A stretch of DNA of 64,000 bases from Massilia agri. GTDB taxonomy: Bacteria > Pseudomonadota > Gammaproteobacteria > Burkholderiales > Burkholderiaceae_D. The notes below the pieces were generated by a model. That model did not search any database. It was not told where the DNA came from and saw only the letters and a program-made list of their open reading frames with translations. The position numbers and the translations under genes are program-made. Positions within the stretch are counted from its first letter, which is position 1, and each line of letters begins with the position of its first letter. Positions 35,740 to 44,399 of this stretch are shown here, one piece after another. Location: positions 224,024 to 288,023 of the forward strand of contig NZ_JANUHA010000006.1 of assembly GCF_024753255.1 (NCBI RefSeq), in the 5' to 3' direction.

Positions 35740-36129
35740 ATGGCGCTTCTGTTACGCCTGTTCGGGCCGCGGCGCAGGAAAACCCAGGACGACGTCGCCG
35801 GCCGCGCCGCCGAAGTCGTCGTGCAGGTGCTGTACGACGTCGGCGTCGACCGTTTCCTGGACGGCAGCATGCTGCTGGACCGGCGCTTTCGCGTCGTGTT
35901 CTATGCCGTGCCGCCGATCGATTCGCCGATCTTCCAGGCGAAGGTGGCGGTGCGCGACTTGCCCGCGGCCTGCCGCTTCCGGGATGCCGTGGCCTGCCAC
36001 GGCTTCGACGCCGCCCTCGACCGCCACGTCCCCGGCATGGTGGACGAACTGATGCGCGCCCTGCGCGAACGCGCGCCCGCCCTGCGTGCCCTGCCGACCC
36101 GGCGCAATAGCGAGGACGCCGCCTGCTGA
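35740..36129 (+). CDS. Hypothetical protein
   Basis: A 129-residue protein not recognised. It starts with a basic stretch (LLLRLFGPRRRKTQ), followed by an alpha/beta-looking globular part and a helical end (MVDELMRALRERAPALRAL). No signal peptide or membrane helix is evident. ATG 35740 has AGGAG 8 bases upstream, which favours it over the GTG at 35725. It lies between the IS element and the acetyltransferase gene, 73 bases before the latter, and may be co-transcribed with it. Confidence 0.6.
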   Translation: MALLLRLFGPRRRKTQDDVAGRAAEVVVQVLYDVGVDRFLDGSMLLDRRFRVVFYAVPPIDSPIFQAKVAVRDLPAACRFRDAVACHGFDAALDRHVPGMVDELMRALRERAPALRALPTRRNSEDAAC

Positions 36130-36202
36130 GCGGTGCGTGCGCGCCGCCTTGCCAAGGGGCGCTATCCTTCCCTGCATCCCCCAAGCCCAAGGAAAGGCCA
36201 CC

Positions 36203-38881
36203 ATGAGCGTCCGCAACCTCGAGCACCTGTTCGCGCCGAAGTCGGTGGCCCTGATCGGGGCGTCGGAGCGTCCGGGCAGCCTCGGGGCGACCCTGCTGCA
36301 CAACCTGCTGGCGGGCGGATACCAGGGCCAGGTCTGGCCGGTGAATCCCAAGTACGAGACCCTGGCGGGCAGGACCTGTTACGCCGGCGTGGCCGAGCTG
36401 CCCGGGGCGCCGGACCTGGCCGTGATCTGCACGCCGCCCGCGACCATCCCCGCCATCGTGCGCCAGCTGGGCGAGGCCGGCACCCGGGCGGCCGTTGTCC
36501 TCAGCAGCGGCGTGGATGCGCGGAGCGGGCGTGGCCGCAGCCTGCGCCAGCAGATGCTGGATGCGGCGCACCCCTATCTCCTGCGCCTGCTGGGACCGAA
36601 CAGCGCGGGCCTGCTCACGCCCGGCCGCGGCCTGAACGCGAGCGTGGCGGCGAGCAGCGCGCTGCCGGGGCGGATCGCCTTCGTGTCGCAGTCGGGCGCC
36701 CTGATGTCCGGGGTGCTGGACTGGGCGCGCATGCGCGGCATCGGCTTCTCGCACTTCATCGCGCTGGGCGACTCGGCGGACGTGGACCTGGGCGACGTGC
36801 TCGACTACCTGGCCAGCGACGGCGGCACCTCCGCCATCCTGCTCTATGTGCAGGACTTGCGCTATGCACGCAAGTTCATGTCGGCGGCGCGGGCGGCGGC
36901 GCGCAGCAAACCGGTGCTGGTGCTCAAGGCCGGACGCGAGGAAGATGGAACGCCCGCCGCCGCCAGCGAGAGCGGAGCCCTGGCCGGCAGCGACGACGTG
37001 TTCGACGCCGCGATCCGGCGCGCCGGCATGCTGCGCGTGACCACCACCGAGCAGCTGTTCTCGGCGGCCGAGACCCTGGCCTATGCGCGTCCGCTGCACG
37101 GCGAGCGCCTGGCCATCGTCAGCAATGGCGCGGGGCCGGGCGTACTGGCGCGCGACGCGCTGGCCTACGGCAAAGGGGTCGAGGCCGCGTTTTCCGCCGC
37201 CACCAACGAGAAGCTCGATGCGCTGCTGGCGCCTGGCTGGCGGCGCGGGAACGTGGTGAACCTGCGCAACGCCGCCTCGCCCGAGCTGTACCGTCAGACC
37301 CTCGAGCTGCTGCTGCAGGATCCGGGCGTCGACGCGGTGCTGGCGATCCAGTCGCCCACCGCCACGGTCGCCAGCCGCGACGTGGCCGACGCCATCGCGC
37401 CGCTGGTCAAGACGGCCTCCAAGACCCTGCTCTCGTGCTGGCTGGGCGGGGAAGCGGTGCGCGAGGCGCGGGCGATCGCATCGGGTGCCCGCCTGCCGGC
37501 CTTCCGCACGCCGGAAGACGCGGTGGCGGGCTTCCTGCAACTGGTGCAGTACCGCCGCAACCAGAACCTCCTGATGGAAGTGCCGCCTTCGATGGCCGGC
37601 ACGGTGGCGCCGGACCGCGCGGCGGCGCGCGCCCTGGTGCGCGAAGCGATCGCCGCCAAACGCTACCTGCTCTCGGACCCCGAAACCAAGTCCATCCTGC
37701 GCACCTACGGGCTGGCGGTGGTCGAGACGCGCAGCGCATCCACCATCGACGAGGCGGTGGCGGCCAGCGAGCGCATCGGCTACCCGGTGGCGGTCAAGAT
37801 CCTTACGCCCGACGTGATGCACAAGTCGGACTTCGGCGGCGTGACCCTCGACCTGGACAGTCCTGAGGCCGTGCGCGCGGCGGCCCAGCGCATGCGCCGG
37901 CGCCTGGAGGAGCTGTTCCCGCAGGCGAAGTTCGAGGGCTATTCGGTGCAGGCCATGGCGCGCAGCACCCACGCCCACGAGCTAATCGTCGGCGCCGCCC
38001 TCGACCCCGTGTTCGGCCCGGTGATCGTGTTCGGCCAGGGCGGGGTGGCGGTGGAAGTCACGGACGACCATTCGGTCGGCCTGCCGCCGCTGAACCTGGT
38101 GCTGGCGCGCGACCTGGTGGACCGCACGCGGGTCGCCAGGCTGCTGGCGGGCTACCGCGGACGGCCGGCGGTGAACATGGACGCGCTGCTCGCCTCGCTG
38201 GTGCAGGTCTCGCGCATGGTCTCGGACATTCCGGAGATCGTGGAACTGGACCTGAACCCGCTGCTGGCCGACAGCCGCGGTGCGGTGGTGCTGGACGCGC
38301 GCATGCGCCTGGCCCTGGCCGACCGCTCGGGCAGCACCCTGGACCGCCTCGCCATCCGCCCCTATCCGCGCGAACTGGAAGAGACCATCGACTGGAACGG
38401 CGGGCCCTTGCTGCTGCGCCCGATCCGGCCCGAGGACGGCCCGGCCCACCTGGCCTTCTTCGATGCGCTCACGCCCGACGACGTGCGCTACCGGATGTTC
38501 GTGCGCATTCGTGAATTGCAGCCTTCGCAGCTGGCGCGCTTCACCCAGATCGACTACGACCGCGAGATGGCCTTCATCGCCACCCGGAAGAACAGCGCGG
38601 GCGTGGCCGAGACCCTGGCGGTGGGCCGCGTGGTGGCGGACCCGGACAACATCACGGCCGAATTCGCGGTGACGGTGCGTTCGGACCTGAAGGGTATGGG
38701 ACTCGGGAAGATCATGATGCAAAAGCTGATCGACTACTGCCGTTCGCGCGGCACCCGCGAGATCGTGGGCGAGGCGCTGCCGCAGAATTCGCGCATCACC
38801 GGCATGGTCAGGAAGCTCGGGTTCACGGTGAGGACGAAGGACGAGGAGGGCATGCGCGAGATGCGCCTCGTCCTCAGATGA
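36203..38881 (+). CDS. Protein lysine acetyltransferase, Pat/PatZ-type (NDP-forming acyl-CoA synthetase-GNAT fusion)
   Basis: An 892-residue protein with the layout of PatZ/Pka: CoA-binding domain at the N-terminus (LFAPKSVALIGASERPGSLG), succinyl-CoA ligase-like domains (~150-460), an ATP-grasp domain (~480-700; RIGYPVAVKILTPDVMHKSDFGGV), and a C-terminal GNAT acetyltransferase (~735-890; LLLRPIRPEDGPAHLAFFDAL, VRSDLKGMGLGKIMMQKLID). By family it acetylates metabolic enzymes such as acetyl-CoA synthetase. The N-terminal catalytic His found in true ADP-forming synthetases was not confirmed. The stop lies in an inverted repeat shared with the convergent helicase gene. Confidence 0.92.
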   Translation: MSVRNLEHLFAPKSVALIGASERPGSLGATLLHNLLAGGYQGQVWPVNPKYETLAGRTCYAGVAELPGAPDLAVICTPPATIPAIVRQLGEAGTRAAVVLSSGVDARSGRGRSLRQQMLDAAHPYLLRLLGPNSAGLLTPGRGLNASVAASSALPGRIAFVSQSGALMSGVLDWARMRGIGFSHFIALGDSADVDLGDVLDYLASDGGTSAILLYVQDLRYARKFMSAARAAARSKPVLVLKAGREEDGTPAAASESGALAGSDDVFDAAIRRAGMLRVTTTEQLFSAAETLAYARPLHGERLAIVSNGAGPGVLARDALAYGKGVEAAFSAATNEKLDALLAPGWRRGNVVNLRNAASPELYRQTLELLLQDPGVDAVLAIQSPTATVASRDVADAIAPLVKTASKTLLSCWLGGEAVREARAIASGARLPAFRTPEDAVAGFLQLVQYRRNQNLLMEVPPSMAGTVAPDRAAARALVREAIAAKRYLLSDPETKSILRTYGLAVVETRSASTIDEAVAASERIGYPVAVKILTPDVMHKSDFGGVTLDLDSPEAVRAAAQRMRRRLEELFPQAKFEGYSVQAMARSTHAHELIVGAALDPVFGPVIVFGQGGVAVEVTDDHSVGLPPLNLVLARDLVDRTRVARLLAGYRGRPAVNMDALLASLVQVSRMVSDIPEIVELDLNPLLADSRGAVVLDARMRLALADRSGSTLDRLAIRPYPRELEETIDWNGGPLLLRPIRPEDGPAHLAFFDALTPDDVRYRMFVRIRELQPSQLARFTQIDYDREMAFIATRKNSAGVAETLAVGRVVADPDNITAEFAVTVRSDLKGMGLGKIMMQKLIDYCRSRGTREIVGEALPQNSRITGMVRKLGFTVRTKDEEGMREMRLVLR

Positions 38882-38922
38882 AATATTCTTTCACCACAGG
38901 CGCCGGGATGAAAGAATATTTC
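38880..38922. repeat. Perfect 14-bp inverted repeat between convergent genes
   Basis: GAAATATTCTTTCA and its exact complement, 15 bases apart. The outer bases belong to the TGA stop codons of both convergent genes (38879-38881 and 38923-38921). It could terminate transcription in both directions, but there is no T-tract beyond the stem, and the stem is very AT-rich for this genome. Confidence 0.8.
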
Positions 38923-40168
38923 AGCGTCGGAAGCGCACGTCTTCCTGCACCACTTTCGCGTCGCCCTTCGGCTTCTTGGGCTTCTTCGGCTTCTTGACGA
39001 TCTTCCCGCCCGCTTCCGTCACCGGCACGCGGTGGTCCGGCTCGAAGCCCGGCTCTTCCACGCGCTCGAGCGTCTGGCGCGTCAAGGCCTCGATGGCGGC
39101 CAGTTGCTCGACCTCATCCGCGCACACCAGCGATACCGCTTCGCCCGAGGCGCCGGCGCGCCCGGTGCGGCCGCTGCGGTGCACATAGTCCTCGGCGACG
39201 ATCGGCAGGTCGACGTTGACCACCACCGGCAGGTCGCTGATGTCAAGGCCCCGTGCGGCGACGTCGGTTGCCACCAGCACCTTCACTTCGCCCGCCTTGA
39301 AGCGCTCCAGCGCGCGCAGGCGCGCGGGCTGCGGCTTGTCGCCGTGGATGGCGTCGGCGCTGATGCGCTTGGCCTCGAGCAGGCCGACCAGCTCGTCGAC
39401 ACCCTTGCGGGTCTTGGCGAAGGCCAGCACCTGGGGCCAGGCGTGCTTCTTGAGCAGGTACAGGAAGAGTTCGGACTTGCGCTTCTTGTCGACCGGGACC
39501 AGCCACTGCTTGATCGCCGTGGCCGTGGTGTTGCGCGGCGTCGCCTCGATGCGCACCGGCTCGCGCAGCAGGCGATTCGCCATGGCGCGGATCTGGTCGG
39601 AGAAGGTGGCCGAGAACAGCAGGGTCTGGCGCTTCTTCGGCAGGGCCGCGAAGACCTGGTCGAGCTCCTTCGAGAAGCCGAGGTCGAGCATGCGGTCGGC
39701 CTCGTCGAGCACCAGGGTCTGCACCTCGCCGAAGGTCACCGCGTTCTGGCGGTGCAGGTCGAGCAGGCGTCCCGGCGTGGCGACCAGCACGTCCACCCCT
39801 TTGCGCAGGTTCATCATCTGCGGATTGATGCTGACGCCGCCGTAGGCCACCATGGTGCGGAGCAGCAGCCCGGCGCCGTAGGCCTTGAAGCTCTCGTGCA
39901 CCTGCTCGGCCAGCTCGCGGGTCGGCACCAGCACCAGCGCGCGCGCCGAGTTCGGGCTGACCTTCGAGGTCTTCTTGACGAGGCGTTGCAGGAGGGGCAG
40001 GGCAAAGCCGGCGGTCTTGCCGGTGCCGGTCTGGGCGGCGGCCATCACGTCCTTGCCGGCGAGCACGGCGGGGATCGCCTGTTCCTGGACGGCGGTCGGG
40101 GTGGTGTAGTCGAGCGAAACGAGGGTCTGGACGATCGGGTCGATCAGTCCCAGGGAGGCAAAGGTCAT
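38921..40168 (-). CDS. rhlE: DEAD-box RNA helicase, RhlE-like
   Basis: ATP-dependent RNA helicase of 415 residues. Motifs in order: Q motif (YTTPTAVQEQAIP), I AQTGTGKTAGFALP, Ia PTRELAEQV, II VLDEADRMLDLG, III LLFSATFSDQ, IV-V (HGDKPQPARLRALERF, VLVATDVAARGLDI), VI HRSGRTGRAG. The C-terminus is basic and Lys-rich (IVKKPKKPKKPKGDAK), as in RhlE proteins that act on ribosome assembly or mRNA decay. The start is at 40168 (MTFASLGL). Confidence 0.93.
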   Translation of the reverse strand: MTFASLGLIDPIVQTLVSLDYTTPTAVQEQAIPAVLAGKDVMAAAQTGTGKTAGFALPLLQRLVKKTSKVSPNSARALVLVPTRELAEQVHESFKAYGAGLLLRTMVAYGGVSINPQMMNLRKGVDVLVATPGRLLDLHRQNAVTFGEVQTLVLDEADRMLDLGFSKELDQVFAALPKKRQTLLFSATFSDQIRAMANRLLREPVRIEATPRNTTATAIKQWLVPVDKKRKSELFLYLLKKHAWPQVLAFAKTRKGVDELVGLLEAKRISADAIHGDKPQPARLRALERFKAGEVKVLVATDVAARGLDISDLPVVVNVDLPIVAEDYVHRSGRTGRAGASGEAVSLVCADEVEQLAAIEALTRQTLERVEEPGFEPDHRVPVTEAGGKIVKKPKKPKKPKGDAKVVQEDVRFRR

Positions 40169-40233
40169 GGAGTAGCTGCGGCGGATAAATGAACAGGCCG
40201 CAGTTTACCAGCCAACGCCGGCATGGCGAATCT

Positions 40234-40356
40234 TCAGTTCGCCAAAACGATGGACAGGTCGACGATCGGCTTGACGGGTTCGCGCTGGTCCTTGCAGCCG
40301 CTGAGTGCCAGCACGGCAAGGACGAGCATGGGAATCAGGGCGCGGCGCGGGTGCAT
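40234..40356 (-). CDS. Small lipoprotein (40 residues)
   Basis: A short gene: MHPRRALIPMLVLAVLALSGC forms a lipoprotein signal with lipobox LSGC, and the mature peptide after Cys is only about 20 residues (CKDQREPVKPIVDLSIVLAN). A strong ribosome binding site (GAGGAG) lies 5 bases before the ATG at 40356. Being anchored in an envelope membrane is inferred from the lipobox. No family is recognised. Confidence 0.65.
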   Translation of the reverse strand: MHPRRALIPMLVLAVLALSGCKDQREPVKPIVDLSIVLAN

Positions 40357-40422
40357 GATGGCTCCTCGAGATGAGCCTCCATCATACGCCAGTAGCGCGC
40401 CCGAATGCATATAAAAACGCTA

Positions 40423-41109
40423 TCAGAAGCTGTACGAGACGCTGGCGCGCAGCACCGGGTAGAGCTTGTAGTCGGAGACCTCGTCGGTGAGGCGCACTTC
40501 CTCGACGTCGAGGTCGCGCACGAGGGCGTTGCACACGGTGGCGGAGGTGGTGCAGCCCCAGGAACCGAGTTTCACCTGCGCCTTGCCCTGGTGGTAGACG
40601 CCGAGGTCGGTCTGGAAGTTCCAGCGCTTGTTGGGCGTCAGGGCATTGCCCCAGCCGATGCCCAGGTAAGGCGCGGCGCGGCGGAAGCGCACTTCGCCGC
40701 GCAGGGTGCCGACGTCGGCCGCGGTATAGGTCTTGCCGTTGAAGGTGAACTTGCCGTCGGCGGCCGGCTTGCCGAGCGCGTCGAAGCGGCTGCCGTTGTA
40801 CATCAGGCCGCCCGTCAGGCGGAAGTTGCTGTTCGAAATCAGGTACCAGTCGAACAGGGCGTCGAAGGTCATCAGCTTGCCGTCCAGCTTGTAGTCGACC
40901 TGGCCCGAGCGCTTGTCGAAGTCGTGCTTGAAGTAGTTGATGCCGAAGCGGCCGTTCAGGGTGGTCTCCATCGGGACCACGAGGTGCAGGCCGAGGCCGG
41001 TGGTGCCGATGTCCGCGGTGACGGCGGCGCCGACCTGGGCCTGGGCGGCGGAAGCTGCCGCGAACGCTGCGAATGCGGCGAATGAGAATACGATGTGCTT
41101 GCTTGCCAT
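40423..41109 (-). CDS. Outer membrane beta-barrel protein
   Basis: A 228-residue protein with a signal peptide (MASKHIVFSFAAFAAFAAASAAQAQ) and alternating beta-strands, ending in an aromatic residue (RASVSYSF), the usual outer membrane insertion signal. Strand patterns such as GLGLHLVVPMETTLNGRFGINYFKHDF and FRLTGGLMYNGSRFD suggest an 8-stranded barrel. It contains one Cys pair (CTTSATVC). Function is not told by sequence. Confidence 0.8.
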   Translation of the reverse strand: MASKHIVFSFAAFAAFAAASAAQAQVGAAVTADIGTTGLGLHLVVPMETTLNGRFGINYFKHDFDKRSGQVDYKLDGKLMTFDALFDWYLISNSNFRLTGGLMYNGSRFDALGKPAADGKFTFNGKTYTAADVGTLRGEVRFRRAAPYLGIGWGNALTPNKRWNFQTDLGVYHQGKAQVKLGSWGCTTSATVCNALVRDLDVEEVRLTDEVSDYKLYPVLRASVSYSF

Positions 41110-41329
41110 GCTGGATAAAACCTTTTCTGGTTGCGGTCAACCTGCGATTGTAGCGGCTGCCGGCTCCCCCGGGCGAGCGGCTCTCTCGAATGTGAGGGGC
41201 GGGCGCAACGGTTTTTCTGTCCTCCTTGCCCCCGGTTTCGTCGCCACTATCCCGGCTCCGTCGCATAATGTCACCCGGCAATGAAGACCAGGACTAATCT
41301 GGCGCTGCCCTGACCCTTGAGAGACGATC

Positions 41330-42607
41330 ATGATTGCAAGCCTGTTCCACCTTATCCGGCTGCTCGCCGCATGGCTGCTGAGCTACCTGTTCCTGTGCAT
41401 CCTCATCAACGAGACCATTTTCGAGCCGCTCGATCGTGACCCCGGCGGCTACTTCGCCTTCGTGGCCCTGCTGCTCGGCACCTGGATCGCCTCCGGCGTG
41501 TTCTCGCACATCCGCCGTGTGCGCCTGATCGCCGGCGCCCTCAACAGCACCACGCTGTCGAACCGCCAGCGCCGCCAGATCGAAATCCCCTTCGAGGCCG
41601 GCGAAGCCTTCGACCTGATCGATGCCGCCATCCGTGAACTGCCGGGCGCCGAGATCGTCGACTCGGCCCGCGACAGCCTGCAGGTGCGCGCCAAGGTCAC
41701 CCGCATCGACCCCTACGGCGGGCGCAGCCAGTCCTCGCACTGGGCGCTCGATCATTTTGGTGCCCGCCGCAACCAGATCCTGGCCACCGTCACGCCCAAC
41801 GGCGACGACGCCGGCAGCGTGACCCTGATCTGCGAGCCCGAAGGCGCGGCCTGGACCGACCTGTTCCTGGTCGACCACGGCACCAACCTCGAGAACGCCG
41901 AAGCCATCGCTCGCGCCATCACCCGCCGCGTGGCCGAGCGCCGCCGCGGCGAGGCGGCCAAGGTACGCCAGACCGCCACCGAGAAGGAACTCACGGTGGC
42001 CAAGCTGAACCTGCTGCACGCCCAGGTCGAGCCCCACTTCCTCTACAACACCCTGGCCAGCGCCCAGGTGCTGACCCGCAGCGACCCGGCGCGCGCCGAC
42101 GAGATGCTGGGCAACCTGATCCAGTACCTGCGCCATTCGCTGCCGCGCACCGAGGACGCCCCCTCGACCATCGGCGAGGAACTCGAGCGCGCCCAGGCCT
42201 ACCTCGACATCCTCAAGATCCGCATGGGCCCGCGCCTGCAGCTGCAGGTCGACATTCCCGATGCCCTGCGCGGCGTGCTGTTCCCGACCATGATGCTGCA
42301 GACCCTGGTCGAGAACGCGATCAAGCACGGCCTCGAACCGAAACCCGGCGGCGGCACCGTGTGGATCCTGGCGCGCCAGGTGGCTCAGTTGGAACATTCG
42401 GCGGTGGCCGTGACGGTGGCCGACGACGGCCGCGGTTTCACCGCCGAGGGCGGCGGTACCGGGGTCGGCCTGCGCAACGTCCGCGAACGCCTGCGCCTGG
42501 CCTACGGCAGCGCGGCCAGCTTCTCGATCGTGGCCAACTTCCCGAGCGGGGTGGCGGCCACCATCACCGTCCCGAACACCGTGCAAGCAGGAGTCCATCA
42601 TGCCTAA
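41330..42607 (+). CDS. LytS/AlgZ-type sensor histidine kinase
   Basis: A 425-residue membrane kinase: two N-terminal helices (LIRLLAAWLLSYLFLCILI and YFAFVALLLGTWIASGVF), a ~150-residue region, then the His_kinase domain with phospho-His in AQVEPHFLYNTLASAQVL (~225) and an HATPase (LVENAIKHGLEPKPGGG, VADDGRGF, TGVGLRNVRERL). It overlaps the response regulator start by 8 bases, so the two form a two-component pair. Confidence 0.9.
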   Translation: MIASLFHLIRLLAAWLLSYLFLCILINETIFEPLDRDPGGYFAFVALLLGTWIASGVFSHIRRVRLIAGALNSTTLSNRQRRQIEIPFEAGEAFDLIDAAIRELPGAEIVDSARDSLQVRAKVTRIDPYGGRSQSSHWALDHFGARRNQILATVTPNGDDAGSVTLICEPEGAAWTDLFLVDHGTNLENAEAIARAITRRVAERRRGEAAKVRQTATEKELTVAKLNLLHAQVEPHFLYNTLASAQVLTRSDPARADEMLGNLIQYLRHSLPRTEDAPSTIGEELERAQAYLDILKIRMGPRLQLQVDIPDALRGVLFPTMMLQTLVENAIKHGLEPKPGGGTVWILARQVAQLEHSAVAVTVADDGRGFTAEGGGTGVGLRNVRERLRLAYGSAASFSIVANFPSGVAATITVPNTVQAGVHHA

Positions 42608-43370
42608 ATGTGTGATCGCCGAAGACGAAGCGCTGCTGCGCGAATCGCTGGTCCAGCTGCTGGGCCAGGTGTGGCCGGAACTCGAGATCGTCGCCGCCTG
42701 CGAGGACGGCGGCAGCGCGCTGGAGGCCATCGCGGCTTGCCAGCCTGAAGTGGCCTTCCTCGACATCCGCATGCCGGGCCTGTCCGGCCTGGAAGTGGCG
42801 TCGAGCATGCTGGACGCGGGAATGAAGACCGAGGTCGTGTTCGTGACCGCCTACGACCAGTACGCGATCGACGCCTTCGAGCGCGGCGCCGTGGACTACC
42901 TGCTGAAACCCGTGGCGCGCGAGCGCCTGGCGGGGACGGTGGGGCGGCTGCGCGAGCGCCTGGCGCGCGGCGGCCAGGACATCCGCCAGCTGCAAAGCCT
43001 GCTGCAACAGCTGCAGTCCGTGGCGGCGCCGCAGCCGAAGACGCCGCCCCTGGTCTGGCTGACCGCCAGCCGCGGCCAGGAGACGCGCCTGATCATGGTC
43101 GACGACGTGGCCTACTTCCAGTCCGACAGCAAGTACACGGTGGTGATGACGGCGGACGGCGAGGCGCTGCTGAGAAAGCCGATCCGCGACCTGCTCGAGG
43201 TGCTGGACCCGGCCATGTTCAAGCAGATCCACCGCTCGACGATCGTCAACCTGCGCTGCGTCGCCGGGGTGACCCGCGACGAGAGCGGGCGCGGCACCCT
43301 GCGCCTGAAGAACCGGCCGGAAACCCTGGCGGTCAGCCAGCCCTTCATGACCTTGTTCAAGAATATGTAA
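42600..43370 (+). CDS. LytTR-family response regulator
   Basis: A 256-residue DNA-binding regulator. The receiver domain (1-~120) has the acidic pair IAEDEALLRE, phospho-Asp in VAFLDIRMPGLSG and Lys in YLLKPVARERL. A linker with a heptad-like stretch (DIRQLQSLLQQLQSV) leads to the LytTR domain (~150-256: VDDVAYFQSDSKYTVVMTADG, FKQIHRSTIVNL). It is translated from inside the kinase gene (8-base overlap). Target genes are not known; LytTR sites were not identified with confidence. Confidence 0.92.
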   Translation: MPKCVIAEDEALLRESLVQLLGQVWPELEIVAACEDGGSALEAIAACQPEVAFLDIRMPGLSGLEVASSMLDAGMKTEVVFVTAYDQYAIDAFERGAVDYLLKPVARERLAGTVGRLRERLARGGQDIRQLQSLLQQLQSVAAPQPKTPPLVWLTASRGQETRLIMVDDVAYFQSDSKYTVVMTADGEALLRKPIRDLLEVLDPAMFKQIHRSTIVNLRCVAGVTRDESGRGTLRLKNRPETLAVSQPFMTLFKNM

Positions 43371-43472
43371 GCAGATGTGAAACCATGCACAGAGTGTAAG
43401 AGTGTGCCCTGGCGAACCGAATCTGGCAGTTTCCAGTGGTAAAGTCCTGCCAACGACACACGGAGACCCATC

Positions 43473-43937
43473 ATGAAAGCACTCTTCCTCTGCGCAGCCC
43501 TGGCCGCGGCATCGGTTCCGGCCCTGGCCCAGACCAATGTCAGCATCAGCGTCGGCCAGCCCGGCTTCTACGGACGCATCGACATCGGCGACGGCTACTA
43601 CGGCCCGCCGCCGGTCTACGTGCGCGAGCCGGTCATCATCGAGCGCCACTACCATGCGCGCGCCCAGCCGGTCTACCTGCGCGTGCCGCCGGGCCACCGC
43701 AAGAACTGGCGCAAGCATTGCCGCAAATACGGCGCCTGCGGCCAGCCGGTGCTCTTCGTGCAGGACCGCTGGTATTCGGACGTCTACGCGCCGCGCTACC
43801 GCGAGCGCCATGGCGGCTACGACCGTCATGACCGCCACGACCGCCGCGACCGTCACGACGACCGTGGGCATGGCCGCGACCATGACCGCGGCCACGGCAA
43901 TGGCCACGGCAGGGGCCACGGCCGCGGCCACGACTGA
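43473..43937 (+). CDS. Secreted protein with His/Gly/Arg/Asp-repeat tail
   Basis: A 154-residue protein with a signal peptide (MKALFLCAALAAASVPALAQ). The middle resembles YXWGXW/DUF-like small envelope proteins (YYGPPPVYVREPVIIERHYH, PPGHRKNWRKHCRKYGACGQPV). The last ~45 residues are short repeats of HDRHDR and GHGRGHD, strongly His-rich and likely able to bind metal. A GGAGACCC sequence lies before the ATG. It follows the LytTR gene but on a separate-looking transcript. Confidence 0.7.
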   Translation: MKALFLCAALAAASVPALAQTNVSISVGQPGFYGRIDIGDGYYGPPPVYVREPVIIERHYHARAQPVYLRVPPGHRKNWRKHCRKYGACGQPVLFVQDRWYSDVYAPRYRERHGGYDRHDRHDRRDRHDDRGHGRDHDRGHGNGHGRGHGRGHD

Positions 43938-44012
43938 GACTGTCGATAAGGCAACACACCCGGTGCGCCCGGGTGTAGACTTGCCCCTCCAAAACAAGAC
44001 AAGGGGGCAGGG

Positions 44013-44399
44013 ATGAAACGCGTCACAGGTATCGGCGGCATCTTCTTCAAGGCCCAGGACGCGGATCGCATGCGCGCCTGGTACAAGACCCACCTCGGCA
44101 TCGATGTCCAGCCCTGGGGCGGGGCCGCCTTCAGCTGGACCGACGACGCGGGCAAGCCGACCGGCGGCACCACGATCTGGAGCATCTCCGGTCCCGGCGA
44201 AGACCCGCCGCCGGCCAGCAGCGCACCGTTCACGATCAACTACCGCGTCGCCGACGTCGAGGGCCTGGTCAAGGTCTTGCGCGAAGAAGGCTGCAATGTG
44301 GTCGGCGAGGTGCAGGATTCCGAATACGGCAAGTTCGGCTGGGTGCTCGACCCGGAAGGCAACAAGGTCGAGCTCTGGCAACCGCCGCCCGGCCAGTAG
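44013..44399 (+). CDS. VOC/glyoxalase superfamily protein
   Basis: A 128-residue vicinal-oxygen-chelate fold protein: two beta-alpha-beta-beta-beta modules, GIGGIFFKAQDADRMRAWYKTHLGI and FTINYRVADVEGLVKVLREEG, ending YGKFGWVLDPEGNKVELWQPP. The C-terminal Glu of VELW is a usual metal ligand. Substrate unknown. Its TAG stop directly abuts the stop of the convergent aldo/keto reductase, with no bases between. Confidence 0.85.
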   Translation: MKRVTGIGGIFFKAQDADRMRAWYKTHLGIDVQPWGGAAFSWTDDAGKPTGGTTIWSISGPGEDPPPASSAPFTINYRVADVEGLVKVLREEGCNVVGEVQDSEYGKFGWVLDPEGNKVELWQPPPGQ

